Positions 26,958 to 36,435 of a stretch of DNA of 64,000 bases are shown here, in pieces (position 1 is the stretch's first letter; each line of letters begins with the position of its first letter). Origin of the DNA: Bacteroidota bacterium (GTDB lineage: Bacteria > Bacteroidota > Bacteroidia > AKYH767-A > OLB10). Made by a program: the position numbers and the translations under genes. The DNA lies in the NCBI GenBank assembly GCA_016713925.1, contig JADJOH010000006.1, forward strand, positions 1-64,000, written 5' to 3'. The notes beneath the pieces were generated by a model. That model was not told the origin of the DNA. It ran no database searches and saw only the letters and a list, made by a program, of their open reading frames with translations.

Positions 26958-29198
26958 ATGGCAAATAGTTCTTCTGAAAGCACAGCATCCTACAATGTAA
27001 ATGCAGAAAGCAAATGTCCTTTCGGCCACGGTGCGCTGAAACAAACCGCCGGCAGTGGTACCAGTAATCGTGACTGGTGGCCAAATCAGTTGAAGGTGAA
27101 TATTCTTCGTCAGCATTCCTCTCTTTCAAATCCCATGGGAGATAACTTCAATTATGCCGAAGAGTTCAAATCATTGGATTATGCAGCGTTGAAGAATGAC
27201 ATCGTGAGCCTGATGACAAAGTCCCAAGAGTGGTGGCCTGCAGACTGGGGTCATTACGGACCATTTTTCATTCGTATGGCCTGGCATAGTGCAGGTACTT
27301 ATCGTATCGCTGACGGTAGAGGTGGCGCTGGCAATGGAACTCAACGTTTTGCACCGCTGAACAGCTGGCCGGATAATGCCAACCTCGATAAAGCCCGTCT
27401 ACTCCTCTGGCCCATTAAGCAAAAATATGGGAAGAAAATTTCATGGGCGGATTTGATGATCCTTGCCGGGAATTGTGCATTGGAATCTATGGGATTCAAG
27501 ACCTTCGGATTTGGCGGTGGTCGTGAAGATGTTTGGGAGCCGGAACAAGACATCTATTGGGGATCAGAAGGCAAATGGCTGGAGGATAAACGCTATTCGG
27601 GAAATCGGGAATTAGAAAATCCTCTGGCTGCCGTACAGATGGGATTGATTTACGTGAATCCGGAGGGGCCTAACGGTAATCCTGATCCTCTTGCTGCCGC
27701 GCATGATATTCGCGAAACCTTTGGCCGTATGGCGATGAACGATGAGGAAACCGTTGCGCTCATCGCGGGTGGACATACCTTTGGTAAAACTCATGGTGCC
27801 GGTGATCCGGGGAAGTATGTTGGACCTGAACCTGCTGCTGCCGGTATTGAAGAACAAAGTATGGGATGGAAGAATTCCATGGGCTCCGGAAATGGTGTGA
27901 ATACAATTACCAGCGGACTCGAAGGAGCATGGACGACTACACCTACGAAATGGAGTAATAACTTTTTTTGGAATCTCTTCGGTTACGAATGGGAATTAAC
28001 AAAAAGTCCTGCAGGAGCACAACAATGGATTCCCAAGCATGGAATGGGTGCAGATTCAGTTCCGGATGCGCATGATGCATCTAAACGCCACGCACCTGTC
28101 ATGCTCACTACTGACCTTGCGCTGAGAATGGATCCGGCCTATGAGAAAATTTCCAGACGCTTTCATGAGCATCCGGAAGAATTTGCCGACGCCTTTGCAC
28201 GTGCTTGGTTTAAACTGACTCACCGCGATATGGGACCTCGTGCCCGTTATCTGGGTCCTGAAGTTCCGGCAGAAGAACTGATCTGGCAAGATCCGGTTCC
28301 CGCTGTAACACATAAAATTATTGATGAGAATGATATTGCTGCACTTAAAACAAAGCTGATTTCCTCAGGATTAACGATTGCAGAACTGGTTTCAACTGCA
28401 TGGGCTTCCGCTTCTACTTTCCGCGGTTCTGATAAACGTGGTGGTGCAAATGGGGCTCGTATCCGCCTGGCTCCGCAAAAGGATTGGAAAGTCAACAATC
28501 CTGCTCAATTGTCAAAAGTCCTGAATACAATGGAAGGCATTCAAAAAGAATTTAACGCTGCTAGTAGTGGCGGGAAAATGGTTTCATTGGCTGATTTGAT
28601 TGTACTCGGTGGATGTGCCGGCATTGAGAAAGCCGCGAAGAACGCAGGTCACGATATCAAAGTGCCTTTCATCGCCGGCCGAACAGATGCTTCACAAGAA
28701 CAAACGGATGTGGAATCATTTGCAGTGTTGGAACCACTTGCCGATGGATTCCGCAATTATATTAAAACGAAATACACTGTTAGTGCAGAGGAAATGCTCG
28801 TAGATAAAGCACAGTTGCTGACATTAACAGCTCCTGAAATGACCGTGCTCATTGGAGGTATGCGTGTGTTGAATACTAATTTTGATGGCGTGCAACATGG
28901 TGTCTTTACAAAGCGTCCTGAGTCACTTACCAACGATTTTTTCATCAACCTGCTTGATTTAAGTACGAAATGGGTGGCAACCAATGATGGACAAGATGTG
29001 TTTATGGGTAGCGATCGTGTTTCAGGAGAGCCAAGATGGACAGGCACCCGTGTTGATCTGATCTTCGGTTCTAACTCTGAATTGCGTGCTATCGCTGAAG
29101 TCTATGGATGTGGAGATGGCCAAGAGAAGTTTGTAAAGGATTTTATCGCAGCCTGGACCAAGGTGATGAACGCCGACCGCTTCGATCTGGAAAAATAA
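26958..29198 (+). CDS. katG: Catalase-peroxidase KatG
   Basis: 746 aa, intact. The distal haem site RMAWHSAGTYR supplies Arg106, Trp109 and His110. The M-Y-W cross-link partners are visible as GLIYVNPEGPNG (Tyr) and the conserved Met near VLEPL-LADGFRN/RAIAEV region. The proximal His lies in ALIAGGHTFGKTHGAG. The duplicated C-terminal half (from about residue 430) is complete (AWASASTFRGSDKRGGANGARIR). The enzyme breaks down H2O2 and has peroxidase activity in the cytosol. It is followed at once by an unusual hairpin whose left arm starts inside the stop codon. Confidence 0.96.
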   Translation: MANSSSESTASYNVNAESKCPFGHGALKQTAGSGTSNRDWWPNQLKVNILRQHSSLSNPMGDNFNYAEEFKSLDYAALKNDIVSLMTKSQEWWPADWGHYGPFFIRMAWHSAGTYRIADGRGGAGNGTQRFAPLNSWPDNANLDKARLLLWPIKQKYGKKISWADLMILAGNCALESMGFKTFGFGGGREDVWEPEQDIYWGSEGKWLEDKRYSGNRELENPLAAVQMGLIYVNPEGPNGNPDPLAAAHDIRETFGRMAMNDEETVALIAGGHTFGKTHGAGDPGKYVGPEPAAAGIEEQSMGWKNSMGSGNGVNTITSGLEGAWTTTPTKWSNNFFWNLFGYEWELTKSPAGAQQWIPKHGMGADSVPDAHDASKRHAPVMLTTDLALRMDPAYEKISRRFHEHPEEFADAFARAWFKLTHRDMGPRARYLGPEVPAEELIWQDPVPAVTHKIIDENDIAALKTKLISSGLTIAELVSTAWASASTFRGSDKRGGANGARIRLAPQKDWKVNNPAQLSKVLNTMEGIQKEFNAASSGGKMVSLADLIVLGGCAGIEKAAKNAGHDIKVPFIAGRTDASQEQTDVESFAVLEPLADGFRNYIKTKYTVSAEEMLVDKAQLLTLTAPEMTVLIGGMRVLNTNFDGVQHGVFTKRPESLTNDFFINLLDLSTKWVATNDGQDVFMGSDRVSGEPRWTGTRVDLIFGSNSELRAIAEVYGCGDGQEKFVKDFIAAWTKVMNADRFDLEK

Positions 29199-29385
29199 AA
29201 CAGTTGAGATACAGTTGAAATACGGTTGAAATACAGTTGAAATACGGTTGAGATACAGTTGAAATACGGTTGAAATACGGTTGAGATACAGTTGAAATGC
29301 AATGTATATCTATTGTATATCTATTGTATATCTATTATATATCTATTTTATATCAACCGTATTTCAACTGTATCTCAACTGTTTT
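29197..29385 (+). terminator. Giant terminator-like hairpin with tandem-repeat arm behind katG
   Basis: Positions 29197-29228 and 29354-29385 form a perfect 32-bp inverted repeat (AAAACAGTTGAGATACAGTT... against its complement) and the right arm runs into eight T. Between them lies a tandem array of CAGTTGAAATA/CGGTTGAAATA units (about 11 bases each, 29201-29295) and then TGTATATCTAT units (about 10-11 bases, 29303-29350). The left arm overlaps the stop codon of katG. It looks like a rho-independent terminator that grew by repeat expansion. Confidence 0.8.
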
Positions 29386-29504
29386 TTTTCGGAGTAAATG
29401 TATTTCTAAAGTGTTAATTATATTGTTTGGAAAATAGGTGACTCTGTTATTATTTCATACGCTAACGAGAACTTAAAATCAACAATAAATACAGAGCGGG
29501 ATTT

Positions 29505-30314
29505 ATGGATCAGTCTGAGGAATATTATGGAAAAGTTGTTTTGTCTTCCATTGACAACAGTAGGAATGGAGTGAATGTAAAAGAAGAGGAAAATAATATT
29601 TATCCACTACTCACTCCCAATAATTTGAAGCTGGTTCATTATCCGGAGTCACAACAATTGGTCATATGGTTACCGGATAGTGGAAGGTTGTATGATACTA
29701 TTGCAATTGAGGATGTGAATTGTAATGATATAATCTGGAACAAAAAGGTAGATGATATTCTTAGTGGAAGTATTCAATTAATTATTAATACCTTGTTTTT
29801 ATCTCCGGGTGATTTTAGGGTTTCGATAGTTAAATCGGATAGCTTAGTACATCGGATTTATTTAAAGAAGTATCCACAAGGTGTTGAGCCGCCGGTCGAA
29901 AAAATTCAAGAAATAAGTACGCCTGATGTTGAAAAAGGTCCCATCATTTACAGAGATGGTTTTGGAAATGTATTGCCGGATGAAGATTTGATATTAAGAG
30001 ATAAAGTCATAGAAAAGATGCAAGCGAAATTTAATCGTCGGGTCGAATTTGATGGAACTGTCAGATCGGGAACAGTGAAGTATATCGAAGGTAGTCGTAC
30101 GATCAGTTTTTACGCTGAGATGGGTGGCGGTAATTGTATATTTTATATCGATATCCCCACGAGCGGAAAATGGGAGGAACTAACCGGATTCAAGCTTTCT
30201 GAGCGGGAAGAGATTGTTAAATTTGTTGCAGAGGAATCTGTAAGGAAACAAACGCGTTCTTCCGGTATATATTATTTAATTGGAGAGCGTGATATTGTGA
30301 TAATGAATAGCTGA
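29505..30314 (+). CDS. Unknown protein, possibly two-domain
   Basis: 269 aa from ATG 29505, no signal peptide or transmembrane segment. The N-terminal half (VHYPESQQLVIWLPDSGRLYDTIAIEDVNCND...SPGDFRVSIVKSD) is beta-rich and looks like a T9SS-style sandwich; the C-terminal half (RDKVIEKMQAKFNRRVEFDG...GGGNCIFYIDIPTSGKWEEL) resembles a small alpha/beta domain of unassigned function. The following DUF3592 gene lies 40 bases downstream on the same strand, so they may be an operon. I do not recognise the family. Confidence 0.65.
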   Translation: MDQSEEYYGKVVLSSIDNSRNGVNVKEEENNIYPLLTPNNLKLVHYPESQQLVIWLPDSGRLYDTIAIEDVNCNDIIWNKKVDDILSGSIQLIINTLFLSPGDFRVSIVKSDSLVHRIYLKKYPQGVEPPVEKIQEISTPDVEKGPIIYRDGFGNVLPDEDLILRDKVIEKMQAKFNRRVEFDGTVRSGTVKYIEGSRTISFYAEMGGGNCIFYIDIPTSGKWEELTGFKLSEREEIVKFVAEESVRKQTRSSGIYYLIGERDIVIMNS

Positions 30315-30353
30315 AGTGAATCTGATGGAAATTCTCACCCGAAATAGAAAATC

Positions 30354-30824
30354 ATGAATATATTAAATACAATCAAAATGGTTTTCTCACTGGTTTTTGC
30401 CATAGCCGGATCAATGTTTCTTTTCATAGCGTGTAAGGAAGGATTGAAGCCCTATAAATTACTGAAGTATGGTGTCGAAACGCAGGGTATTGTGATAGAA
30501 ATGTACAAAAGGCCTATGCGGGGGAATGAAAAGTCGATGGGGTCAGTGGCTCCTGTAGTTCAGTTTTGGACGGAAAAAGGAGAGGCGGTGAAATATTATT
30601 CAACCACTTTTACCAACTTTAACGAATATATAATCGGACAACCCATTACACTATGGTATTCGGCCGAGGATCCCCAACTGGCCACTTTAGAAGGAAAGGA
30701 TAATTTGATACTACCGGTTGTTTTCGGTGCATTCGGAATAGCCATATGCCTTGTTTTTTATCCGATGTTGATCAGAAGTTTGTTTTCGGCTTTTAAAGAA
30801 TATGCCCAACTAAAAAGAAGTTGA
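30354..30824 (+). CDS. DUF3592-type membrane protein
   Basis: 156 aa with two transmembrane helices (MVFSLVFAIAGSMFLFIACK and ILPVVFGAFGIAICLVFYPMLI) flanking a soluble beta domain: LLKYGVETQGIVIEMYKRP, later PVVQFWTEKGEAVKYYSTTF and IGQPITLWYSAEDPQLATL. This topology and the GVETQGIV...V-x-Y-x2-DP/AEDP pattern are that of DUF3592 proteins, whose role is unknown. It is downstream of the 269-aa gene and ends near a convergent hairpin. Confidence 0.75.
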   Translation: MNILNTIKMVFSLVFAIAGSMFLFIACKEGLKPYKLLKYGVETQGIVIEMYKRPMRGNEKSMGSVAPVVQFWTEKGEAVKYYSTTFTNFNEYIIGQPITLWYSAEDPQLATLEGKDNLILPVVFGAFGIAICLVFYPMLIRSLFSAFKEYAQLKRS

Positions 30825-30879
30825 CCAACTCAATGCTGCTTCAATTACTTTTCGTCCTGGAAGAATAGAGTTTAAAAAA

Positions 30880-30914
30880 ATGCAGTCCACCGACCGGTGT
30901 GTGATGGACTGCAT
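30880..30914. terminator. Terminator hairpin between convergent genes
   Basis: ATGCAGTCCA (30880-30889) pairs perfectly with TGGACTGCAT (30905-30914). On the minus strand the stem is followed by seven T, so it terminates the VOC/SRPBCC transcript; the plus-strand side has no T run. Confidence 0.75.
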
Positions 30915-30946
30915 GAAATAGTTTACCTTAATTTCAATGTGTTTAT

Positions 30947-31378
30947 TTAAGCCTGAGGTTTTCCATCATAACTGATCATCCAGTTGATGCCAAATTTATC
31001 GGTGAACATGCCAAAATAGGACCCCAGAATGTTTTATTCATTGGCATGGTAACTTGTCCTCCGGATGAAAGTCCAGCATAAGTTTATCAGCCTCATCCTT
31101 GCTTTAGCATTTATTGAAATTGAAAAATTATTCCTTGCTTAAATCCTGCAGACCATTCCCCCCCGTGTCACTGCCCATCAAACTGGTCCTTTGCTGATGG
31201 GTAAGGAGATGTGCATGATTTTTCTCCATCTTCTTCACTCATTGCCTGCACTCCTTCCTGAGGCGGCATTTCATTGAATTTTCCCACATAGGAAATTCTC
31301 CGCCGAAAACAGATTTATAGAAAAGAAGGCCTCAAGGCAGTTGCCATTAAAGGTTAAATACGTGTTTACTGTTGCCAT
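30947..31378 (-). pseudogene. VOC-family PhnB-like glyoxalase-fold gene, multiply frameshifted
   Basis: The start MATVNTYLTFNGNCLEAF is at 31378. Frames then change several times, but the pieces spell a PhnB/YjdN-type protein: GEFPYVGKFNEMPPQEG, QAMSEEDGEKIMHISLP, VLMGSDTGG, INAKSKDEADKL, and the end DKFGINWMISYDGKPQA with stop at 30947. This is the typical YjdN pattern: two VOC modules ending in INWMI. The start lies 12 bases after the stop of the SRPBCC gene, so the two are co-transcribed. At least three indels in 430 bases make it a pseudogene or a low-quality stretch. Confidence 0.65.
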
Positions 31379-31389
31379 TGTTTTGGTTT

Positions 31390-31831
31390 TTAATTATTTT
31401 CAGATATGTTTTTTAGTTCATTTAATGCAAGTGGAAAAACTTTATTCATGAAATCAAAAAATTATCTACCGTATCAACAATTACGGTTAGCGTTATACCC
31501 TGTCAACTTGAACAAGACGATAAGTTTCCAGGGCATTCGTCCATTTTTCGGTTTCGTTATCAATAGGAAGCTCTTCAAAATTTTTAATGTTACCAATATG
31601 CCGGAAGGCTAAATACTCATAAGGATCAATTTTTTCAATAACACTATACATTCCTTGTCCATCAGGAGTAAGGAAATGTATTTTATTTCCTTCTGTGAAA
31701 TGATCGGTTTTATAATAACTGCCCTGACAAAAGGGAGTTGTCCATATTTTATAGTTCTCCGAATCCCAAAGTGAATGCCACACTTTTTCAGGTGTTGCTT
31801 TTATTTGTATAGTGAAGATTAAAGAGGTCAT
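31390..31831 (-). CDS. SRPBCC (AHSA1/START-like) domain protein, frameshifted near its end
   Basis: Start chosen at ATG 31831 (MTSLIFTIQIKATPEKVWHS), the usual SRPBCC opening; the frame also extends upstream without resemblance. Typical motifs are SLWDSENYKIWTTPF and GNKIHFLTPDGQGMYSVIEK. Near 31490 the frame shifts and the C-terminal helix continues as ITLTVIVDTVDNFFDFMNKV, then FPLALNELKNISENN with stop at 31390. Length about 147 aa after repair. Such proteins bind small hydrophobic ligands; many are paired with YjdN-like VOC genes, as here. Confidence 0.72.
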
Positions 31832-31922
31832 ATCATGCTTTGTATTTTGAATGGGCTTAAAGGTTCCTTTTTTTCTATCCATTGAATTCGTTGATGCAAT
31901 GGTACTCATTATCCATGAATTA

Positions 31923-32144
31923 TCATACATCTTTTATTGATTTTACGATGAGCAGGCACCCTCCGGTGATGCAGAACACTCCCATCAAGAGCAGCATCGC
32001 TTTTTGATAGTTTTTCATTGGAGTGGTGGTTACATGCTCATTATTTTCTCTGAATATTTCTTTTGGAAAGAGTGCTTTTATGCAAAATATCCCGACAAAA
32101 ATGAAAACTGTTCCAAAGCCGGCAAGATAATTTATTCCTCTCAT
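31923..32144 (-). CDS. Small two-helix membrane protein
   Basis: 73 aa from ATG 32144. Two hydrophobic segments (LAGFGTVFIFVGIFCIKALF and AMLLLMGVFCITGGCLLIV) joined by a charged loop. No family recognised. It precedes the SRPBCC gene on the same strand, with that gene's alternative upstream frame overlapping its end. Confidence 0.55.
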   Translation of the reverse strand: MRGINYLAGFGTVFIFVGIFCIKALFPKEIFRENNEHVTTTPMKNYQKAMLLLMGVFCITGGCLLIVKSIKDV

Positions 32145-32227
32145 GTTCGGGTATTATGATATGAATTTAAATTCATGAAATAATATAGTGGTACTTGTGA
32201 TCAGGATGGACTGTTAGAATCAGTTAC

Positions 32228-33118
32228 CTATTTCGTCATTACCGGAACAATGGTATATCCATCTTTCTTTAGCAACGATATAATTCCAAAATTGCCACAA
32301 AGATGAGCCGCCCCTACTGCAATAAATACATTTCCCTGCTCAATATAATTCCTGATATTTTTAATCCAGAATAAATTTCGCTTTAGGATTATTGTTGAAT
32401 CGCCGGGAGCCGTGTAATGGTTCATGTCGTCCACCTTGCAAAAGCAACTTAAGTCTTGTTTTTCAAAGCAGGCATTCATGGTTTCTTCGCTGCGATTAAA
32501 CGAATGATCTTTTAAGGAATGCAACAGCAGTTTTGCCTGATCCTGTAAGGGCATACCTTTATACATGATGTTAAAAATGTCTTGTCTTGTTTCAAGACCT
32601 TTAATTGGTATTTTCTTTACAACGCTTAAGGCATAAAAGGCGTTTTCCATAAGTGGCATTTTACTTTTATAGATTTCTTTATCTTTTTTTCCTTTTTCAA
32701 TCATGAGCATTATGGCTTGCGGCATCCTGAATTTATACTGTTCAATATCTTTTCCGGTCGCTTTAAAAAATTCATATTTTACATATTGATAGTCCGAATA
32801 GCCCAGTAGTTCATCTAACGCCGTATCACTGGTAAAATCAAAACCGGGATGGGTAGAGTGGAGTAATTCTGTAGTGTCCGCCTCTTGAACAATCAATTTG
32901 CATCTCATTATAATTCTCATGAGTTCCTTATTGTCTAAAACAGGTTTTGGCCCCAGGTGGTGAATTGTTCCAAAAATAAAAGAGGGGGTTTGGGTTTTCT
33001 TTGATAAAACCATCCAGCAAAATGTCGGAGTTTTACTTATTTGACCGAAGCAAGGGATGCAGCTTAATAGAAGCAGAGACATCATGCCAGCCATAATTTT
33101 ATGAATGTTCCGGTTCAT
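32228..33118 (-). CDS. TraB/GumN-family secreted protein
   Basis: 296 aa. Signal peptide MNRNIHKIMAGMMSLLLLSCIPCFG, possibly lipidated. TraB/Tiki motifs: CWMVLSKKTQTPSFIFGTIHHLG near the N-terminus, LVVKKIPIKGLETRQDIF-type middle (ALSVVKKIPIKGLETRQD), and VFIAVGAAHLCGNFGIISLLKKDGYTI at the end. The family fold is shared with Tiki metalloproteases and ChaN; enzymatic activity in bacterial members is not established. The frame is intact. Confidence 0.85.
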   Translation of the reverse strand: MNRNIHKIMAGMMSLLLLSCIPCFGQISKTPTFCWMVLSKKTQTPSFIFGTIHHLGPKPVLDNKELMRIIMRCKLIVQEADTTELLHSTHPGFDFTSDTALDELLGYSDYQYVKYEFFKATGKDIEQYKFRMPQAIMLMIEKGKKDKEIYKSKMPLMENAFYALSVVKKIPIKGLETRQDIFNIMYKGMPLQDQAKLLLHSLKDHSFNRSEETMNACFEKQDLSCFCKVDDMNHYTAPGDSTIILKRNLFWIKNIRNYIEQGNVFIAVGAAHLCGNFGIISLLKKDGYTIVPVMTK

Positions 33119-33451
33119 TTTCTGATCCTCGATGGGGGTTAGCGAACAAAGTTAAACTAACCGGATGAATAACTTTAAGTTGATGCCCGGTATAGCTCAT
33201 AGCGTGACTATACCACTCCACTTTATTCTGAATAATCGTTCATGAGAATGCCACGTTCGCAGTGGGATTTCTCCTTGACTCAATGCACTGCCTCCTTGCT
33301 TCTCAACCTGATTCTTTGTTTTAAACGAAATATAGGTGAGGAGTGATAGGATGTTCGTGTTGTCGTTTTGTCCGGGCTGGTAAAAAGGAGAGCCCTTCTC
33401 TGTTGGAATTTGAAGGGAGGGAGAACATCATTAGATGTTCCGGCTTCTTTG
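33119..33451. other. Intergenic stretch without a gene
   Basis: About 330 bases. Positions 33395-33425 (AGGAGAGCCCTTCTCTGTTG, then GAATTTGAAGGGAGG) resemble 37411-37440, hinting at a shared spacer element in this accessory zone. A palindrome is possible between GGAGAGCCCTTCTC parts. No open frame or RNA gene seen. Confidence 0.4.
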
Positions 33452-34914
33452 TCATTGTTGCTTCATTTTCTTAATCATCTCCACTGCATTCCCGTTCGTT
33501 GGGTCTAATTGTAAACTTTTCTCATAATTCTTTATGGCTGATATTTTGTCACCTTTATTCATATAGGCTTCTCCTAAACTATCAAAAGCATTAAATGAAT
33601 TGGGATTGGCGATACAATTCATTGCAAAAACACCAATAGCTTCATCATTTTTGTTTTGAGATAATAGTTCGTACCCTTTTCTATTTAAGAGGTATTCTAA
33701 AACATCTGTGTTTGAAGGTCTTGTTTTATAATATAACTTAGCGTCTTCTAGTCCTTTATTTACTATTATTTCAATAATTTCTTGCGAAAATCTTTGATTG
33801 ACTTCGTTGTCAGGTTTTGGAATAGTAGGTTGGTAATTCTTCTCAAAGATTATTTTTGCTATTTCAAAGTTAAGTTGGTCTGTACCCCTAAATGTTTTAT
33901 TCGACATTAAAACCAACGTTGTTTGTTCATCAATGAATCGCATAACGTCCGCGTAAAAAATATTATTTGTGCCATTGTGCCAAACCCGAAAAGTATTTCT
34001 ATTTGTTCTGGAAACGTCCCAGCCATAAGCATAAATAGCATTGTTGTTTTCGTTTGCCCTGATTAATGGATGGTACAATTTGTATTTTGCTTCTTTCGAT
34101 AAAATATTTTCAGTCATCAGCGATTTATGCCATTTAAACAAATCTTCTGATGTTGATAGTATACCACCATTTCCTAATAAATGAAGGTAAGGTGTCTTTC
34201 CATTCCACTTTTTTTCCGTTGGCTTTCCCCATATCATATTGTTTTTACCATACCCGACAGCAATTAAGCCGGTATCAAAATTTGGTCTGCTATAACCCGT
34301 TACTTCCATTCCTGATGGTTTCCATAGGTTTTCGTAGAGGTATTGCTCATACGTTTGTCCTGAGACTTTTTCAACGATAAGCGCCAACAAGCTATACCCT
34401 ATGTTTGAATATGAAAAATCTGAACCAATTTTAAATTGTATAGGTGAAATCATTAGAGAGTCAAGAAAAGCTGTTTCTGTTATTGGGTCGTAGTCTTCAC
34501 CTACATTACTTAGCAAACCGGATTGGTGTCTTAATAGATCGTGAATTGTTATCGTTGATTTGTCAACCGGGATATTTTGAAAGTATTTAGTTATGGTGTC
34601 AGAAGTGGATAATTTACCTTGCATTTCTAATTTTAGAATAGCTGCCGCTGTAAATTGTTTTGTCACAGAACCGATGTCAAAAATGGTATTTGGCGTATTT
34701 TTTTCTTTGAGTTCTAAATTTCTAAATCCATAACCTTTTGAAATGACTTTATGTCCGTCAAGTTCTACGAGTACAGTTCCTGCAAAACCAAGTTTTTCAA
34801 ATTCATTTAAGTAGGTTTCAATTCGTTTGGTTATTTCAGAGATTTTTCTTGTTGCGCAAGCGAAAGTGTATTAAAGAACAACGTTATTATTATTGCAATT
34901 ATTACTTTTTTCAT
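33452..34914 (-). CDS. Beta-lactamase-like serine hydrolase with C-terminal TPRs (frameshift near the N-terminus)
   Basis: ATG 34914 gives the signal peptide MKKVIIAIIITLFFNTLSLA. A one-base indel in GAAAAATCT near 34845 separates it from KISEITKRIETYLNEFEKLG, then FAGTVLVELDGHKVISKGYG and the catalytic SVTK (Ser-x-x-Lys). Tyr-Ser-Asn (FSYSNIGYSLLALIVEK) and the class C-like HNG (VWHNGTNNIF) follow. The last 100 residues hold TPR units (SFNAFDSLGEAYMNKGDKISAIKNYEKSLQLDP). This is a periplasmic beta-lactamase-related/DD-peptidase-like esterase family member; its substrate is unknown. Confidence 0.82.
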
Positions 34915-34963
34915 TTTTTGCCTGTTAATGTTAATTGTCAGACTCAGTAGTCAGCAGCGGATA

Positions 34964-35590
34964 CTATTTAAAAAGTAAAGTAGAAGTAATTAATGATAAT
35001 CCACTTTCATATTCCTGGGTATGCTTGTTTTCATCAAAAATATCCTGGAAATAACTGAACCGGGATTTAGAATCATTTAATTTTATTTCAAAACATTCTA
35101 TAAGAAGATTTTGTTCTGCCAGGGTTATATATAATTTTTTTCCTTTCAACATTTTTTGTCCAAGTTCTTTTTGGAAATCCTCAGTGGTACAATTTTTCTT
35201 TCCAAACTTCTTTACCATTTCATCAATCAGGCTCATTAATGTAGTTTCTGCATCAATTTCGAAGATTAAGATGACAAGGTTGTTCCCACTAAACGTCCAA
35301 TTTTTATAGCCATCATTTTGCTCAAATTCATAAGATAAATGCTGAGGATATTCAAATGAGATGAATGGGGACTTAAATATTTTATAATCGGATAGTGAAA
35401 TGGAAATAATGGGCTTTGACAAGATGGTGTCTAACTTTAATTCATCGTTTTCTGAGAGATGATAAATTACACCATTGATGTTAACATTAAAAATTGATTC
35501 GGGTTCAGTTTCTCCGGTATGTATTGATTCCTGGCTTTGCGAATGAATGAAAGTAAGAGAGAATAGAAGTGTGAAGAATATTTTTTTCAT
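34964..35590 (-). CDS. Secreted protein of unknown function
   Basis: 208 aa with signal peptide MKKIFFTLLFSLTFIHSQSQ. The rest is a beta/alpha mixture with two conserved-looking stretches, FNVNINGVIYHLSENDELKLD and LVILIFEIDAETTLMSLIDEM, the latter with a KKFGKKN tail. No domain recognised. It follows the serine hydrolase in the same direction but 50 bases from its promoter side; a shared transcript is uncertain. Confidence 0.6.
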   Translation of the reverse strand: MKKIFFTLLFSLTFIHSQSQESIHTGETEPESIFNVNINGVIYHLSENDELKLDTILSKPIISISLSDYKIFKSPFISFEYPQHLSYEFEQNDGYKNWTFSGNNLVILIFEIDAETTLMSLIDEMVKKFGKKNCTTEDFQKELGQKMLKGKKLYITLAEQNLLIECFEIKLNDSKSRFSYFQDIFDENKHTQEYESGLSLITSTLLFK

Positions 35591-35690
35591 GAGTAGGCGA
35601 TATTTAATATTTTATTGCTATTGATGTACCGGGTTATAAATATTCAGATTGCAAATTAAAGCAATAAAACCTTTCGGTCGGCTTTTTGCA

Positions 35691-36256
35691 TCATTGACCG
35701 TTTTCAGCAGATAACATTTTTGTACGTAGGGTAAAATTGTAGAATATCATTTCTTTTTTACTCTGACTGACTAGGACTTCTCCAATTTTCGGACTAAAAA
35801 AATTAACGGCATATTCACCGGGATCAGGTATCAGGGCGTCCATACCTGAATGGTAGCAATGTCTGAATGTAGATCTTAATACTTTTAATGAAGAGTTTAC
35901 AAAATTATCATCTTGGGTTTCCTTAAGATTTTCAATGGTAATTAATGAATCAACATCCGATGGGTTGAACCTGAACATGGCGGCTTTGCATTTTTCATTT
36001 AAATTTTTAGTAGCTACCTGAATGCTTGCGTCGCCTTCCAAATAGTATCCGGTAACTCCTGAAATGGTTCGGATTTCGAGTATCTTGCAATTTTTAGCAA
36101 CAAAGTGTATTGAATCGGTTTCGAAATTAAAAGTTTTTGCTTTATAGATCTTGGGATTCAGCCATTCAACCGTTTCTGTACGATAGGATTGAGCAAAAAA
36201 AGTATAAACAAGTAATAGCAATATGGGGATAATGATTTTTTCAGATTTTTTTTCAT
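35691..36256 (-). CDS. Secreted unknown protein (frameshift in signal peptide)
   Basis: ATG 36256 reads MKKNLK and, after an indel in an A run, KIIIPILLLLVYTFFAQSYR, a signal peptide with cleavage after AQ. The mature part of about 165 aa has TISGVTGYYLEGDASIQVA, then NPSDVDSLITIENLKETQDD and GEYAVNFFSPKIGEVLVSQS. I recognise no family. Composition is AT-rich like its neighbours. Confidence 0.55.
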
Positions 36257-36380
36257 AATTTACTGCTTTTATTTTTTAGCTTCAAGATGTTGGTGTCAGA
36301 ATTCTCAGAATTCTCAGGATTCGAAGCGCCATCCCGTTAGTTATCGTAATCACTAAGTCATTGATCCGCCAATATCTTGC

Positions 36381-36398
36381 AGGTACTGTTAGCGGTTC
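36381..36398. repeat. Short shared motif in cassette-like boundary
   Basis: AGGTACTGTTAGCGGTTC here and AGGTGCTGTTAGCGGTTC at 40644-40661 differ by one base. Each lies 30-40 bases behind the 3' end of a minus-strand gene (WG-like protein at 36436; cupin ending 40682). Confidence 0.6.
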
Positions 36399-36435
36399 TG
36401 GCTTGTTTGTTTAGTCTGCTAGGGACTGTCATTTT

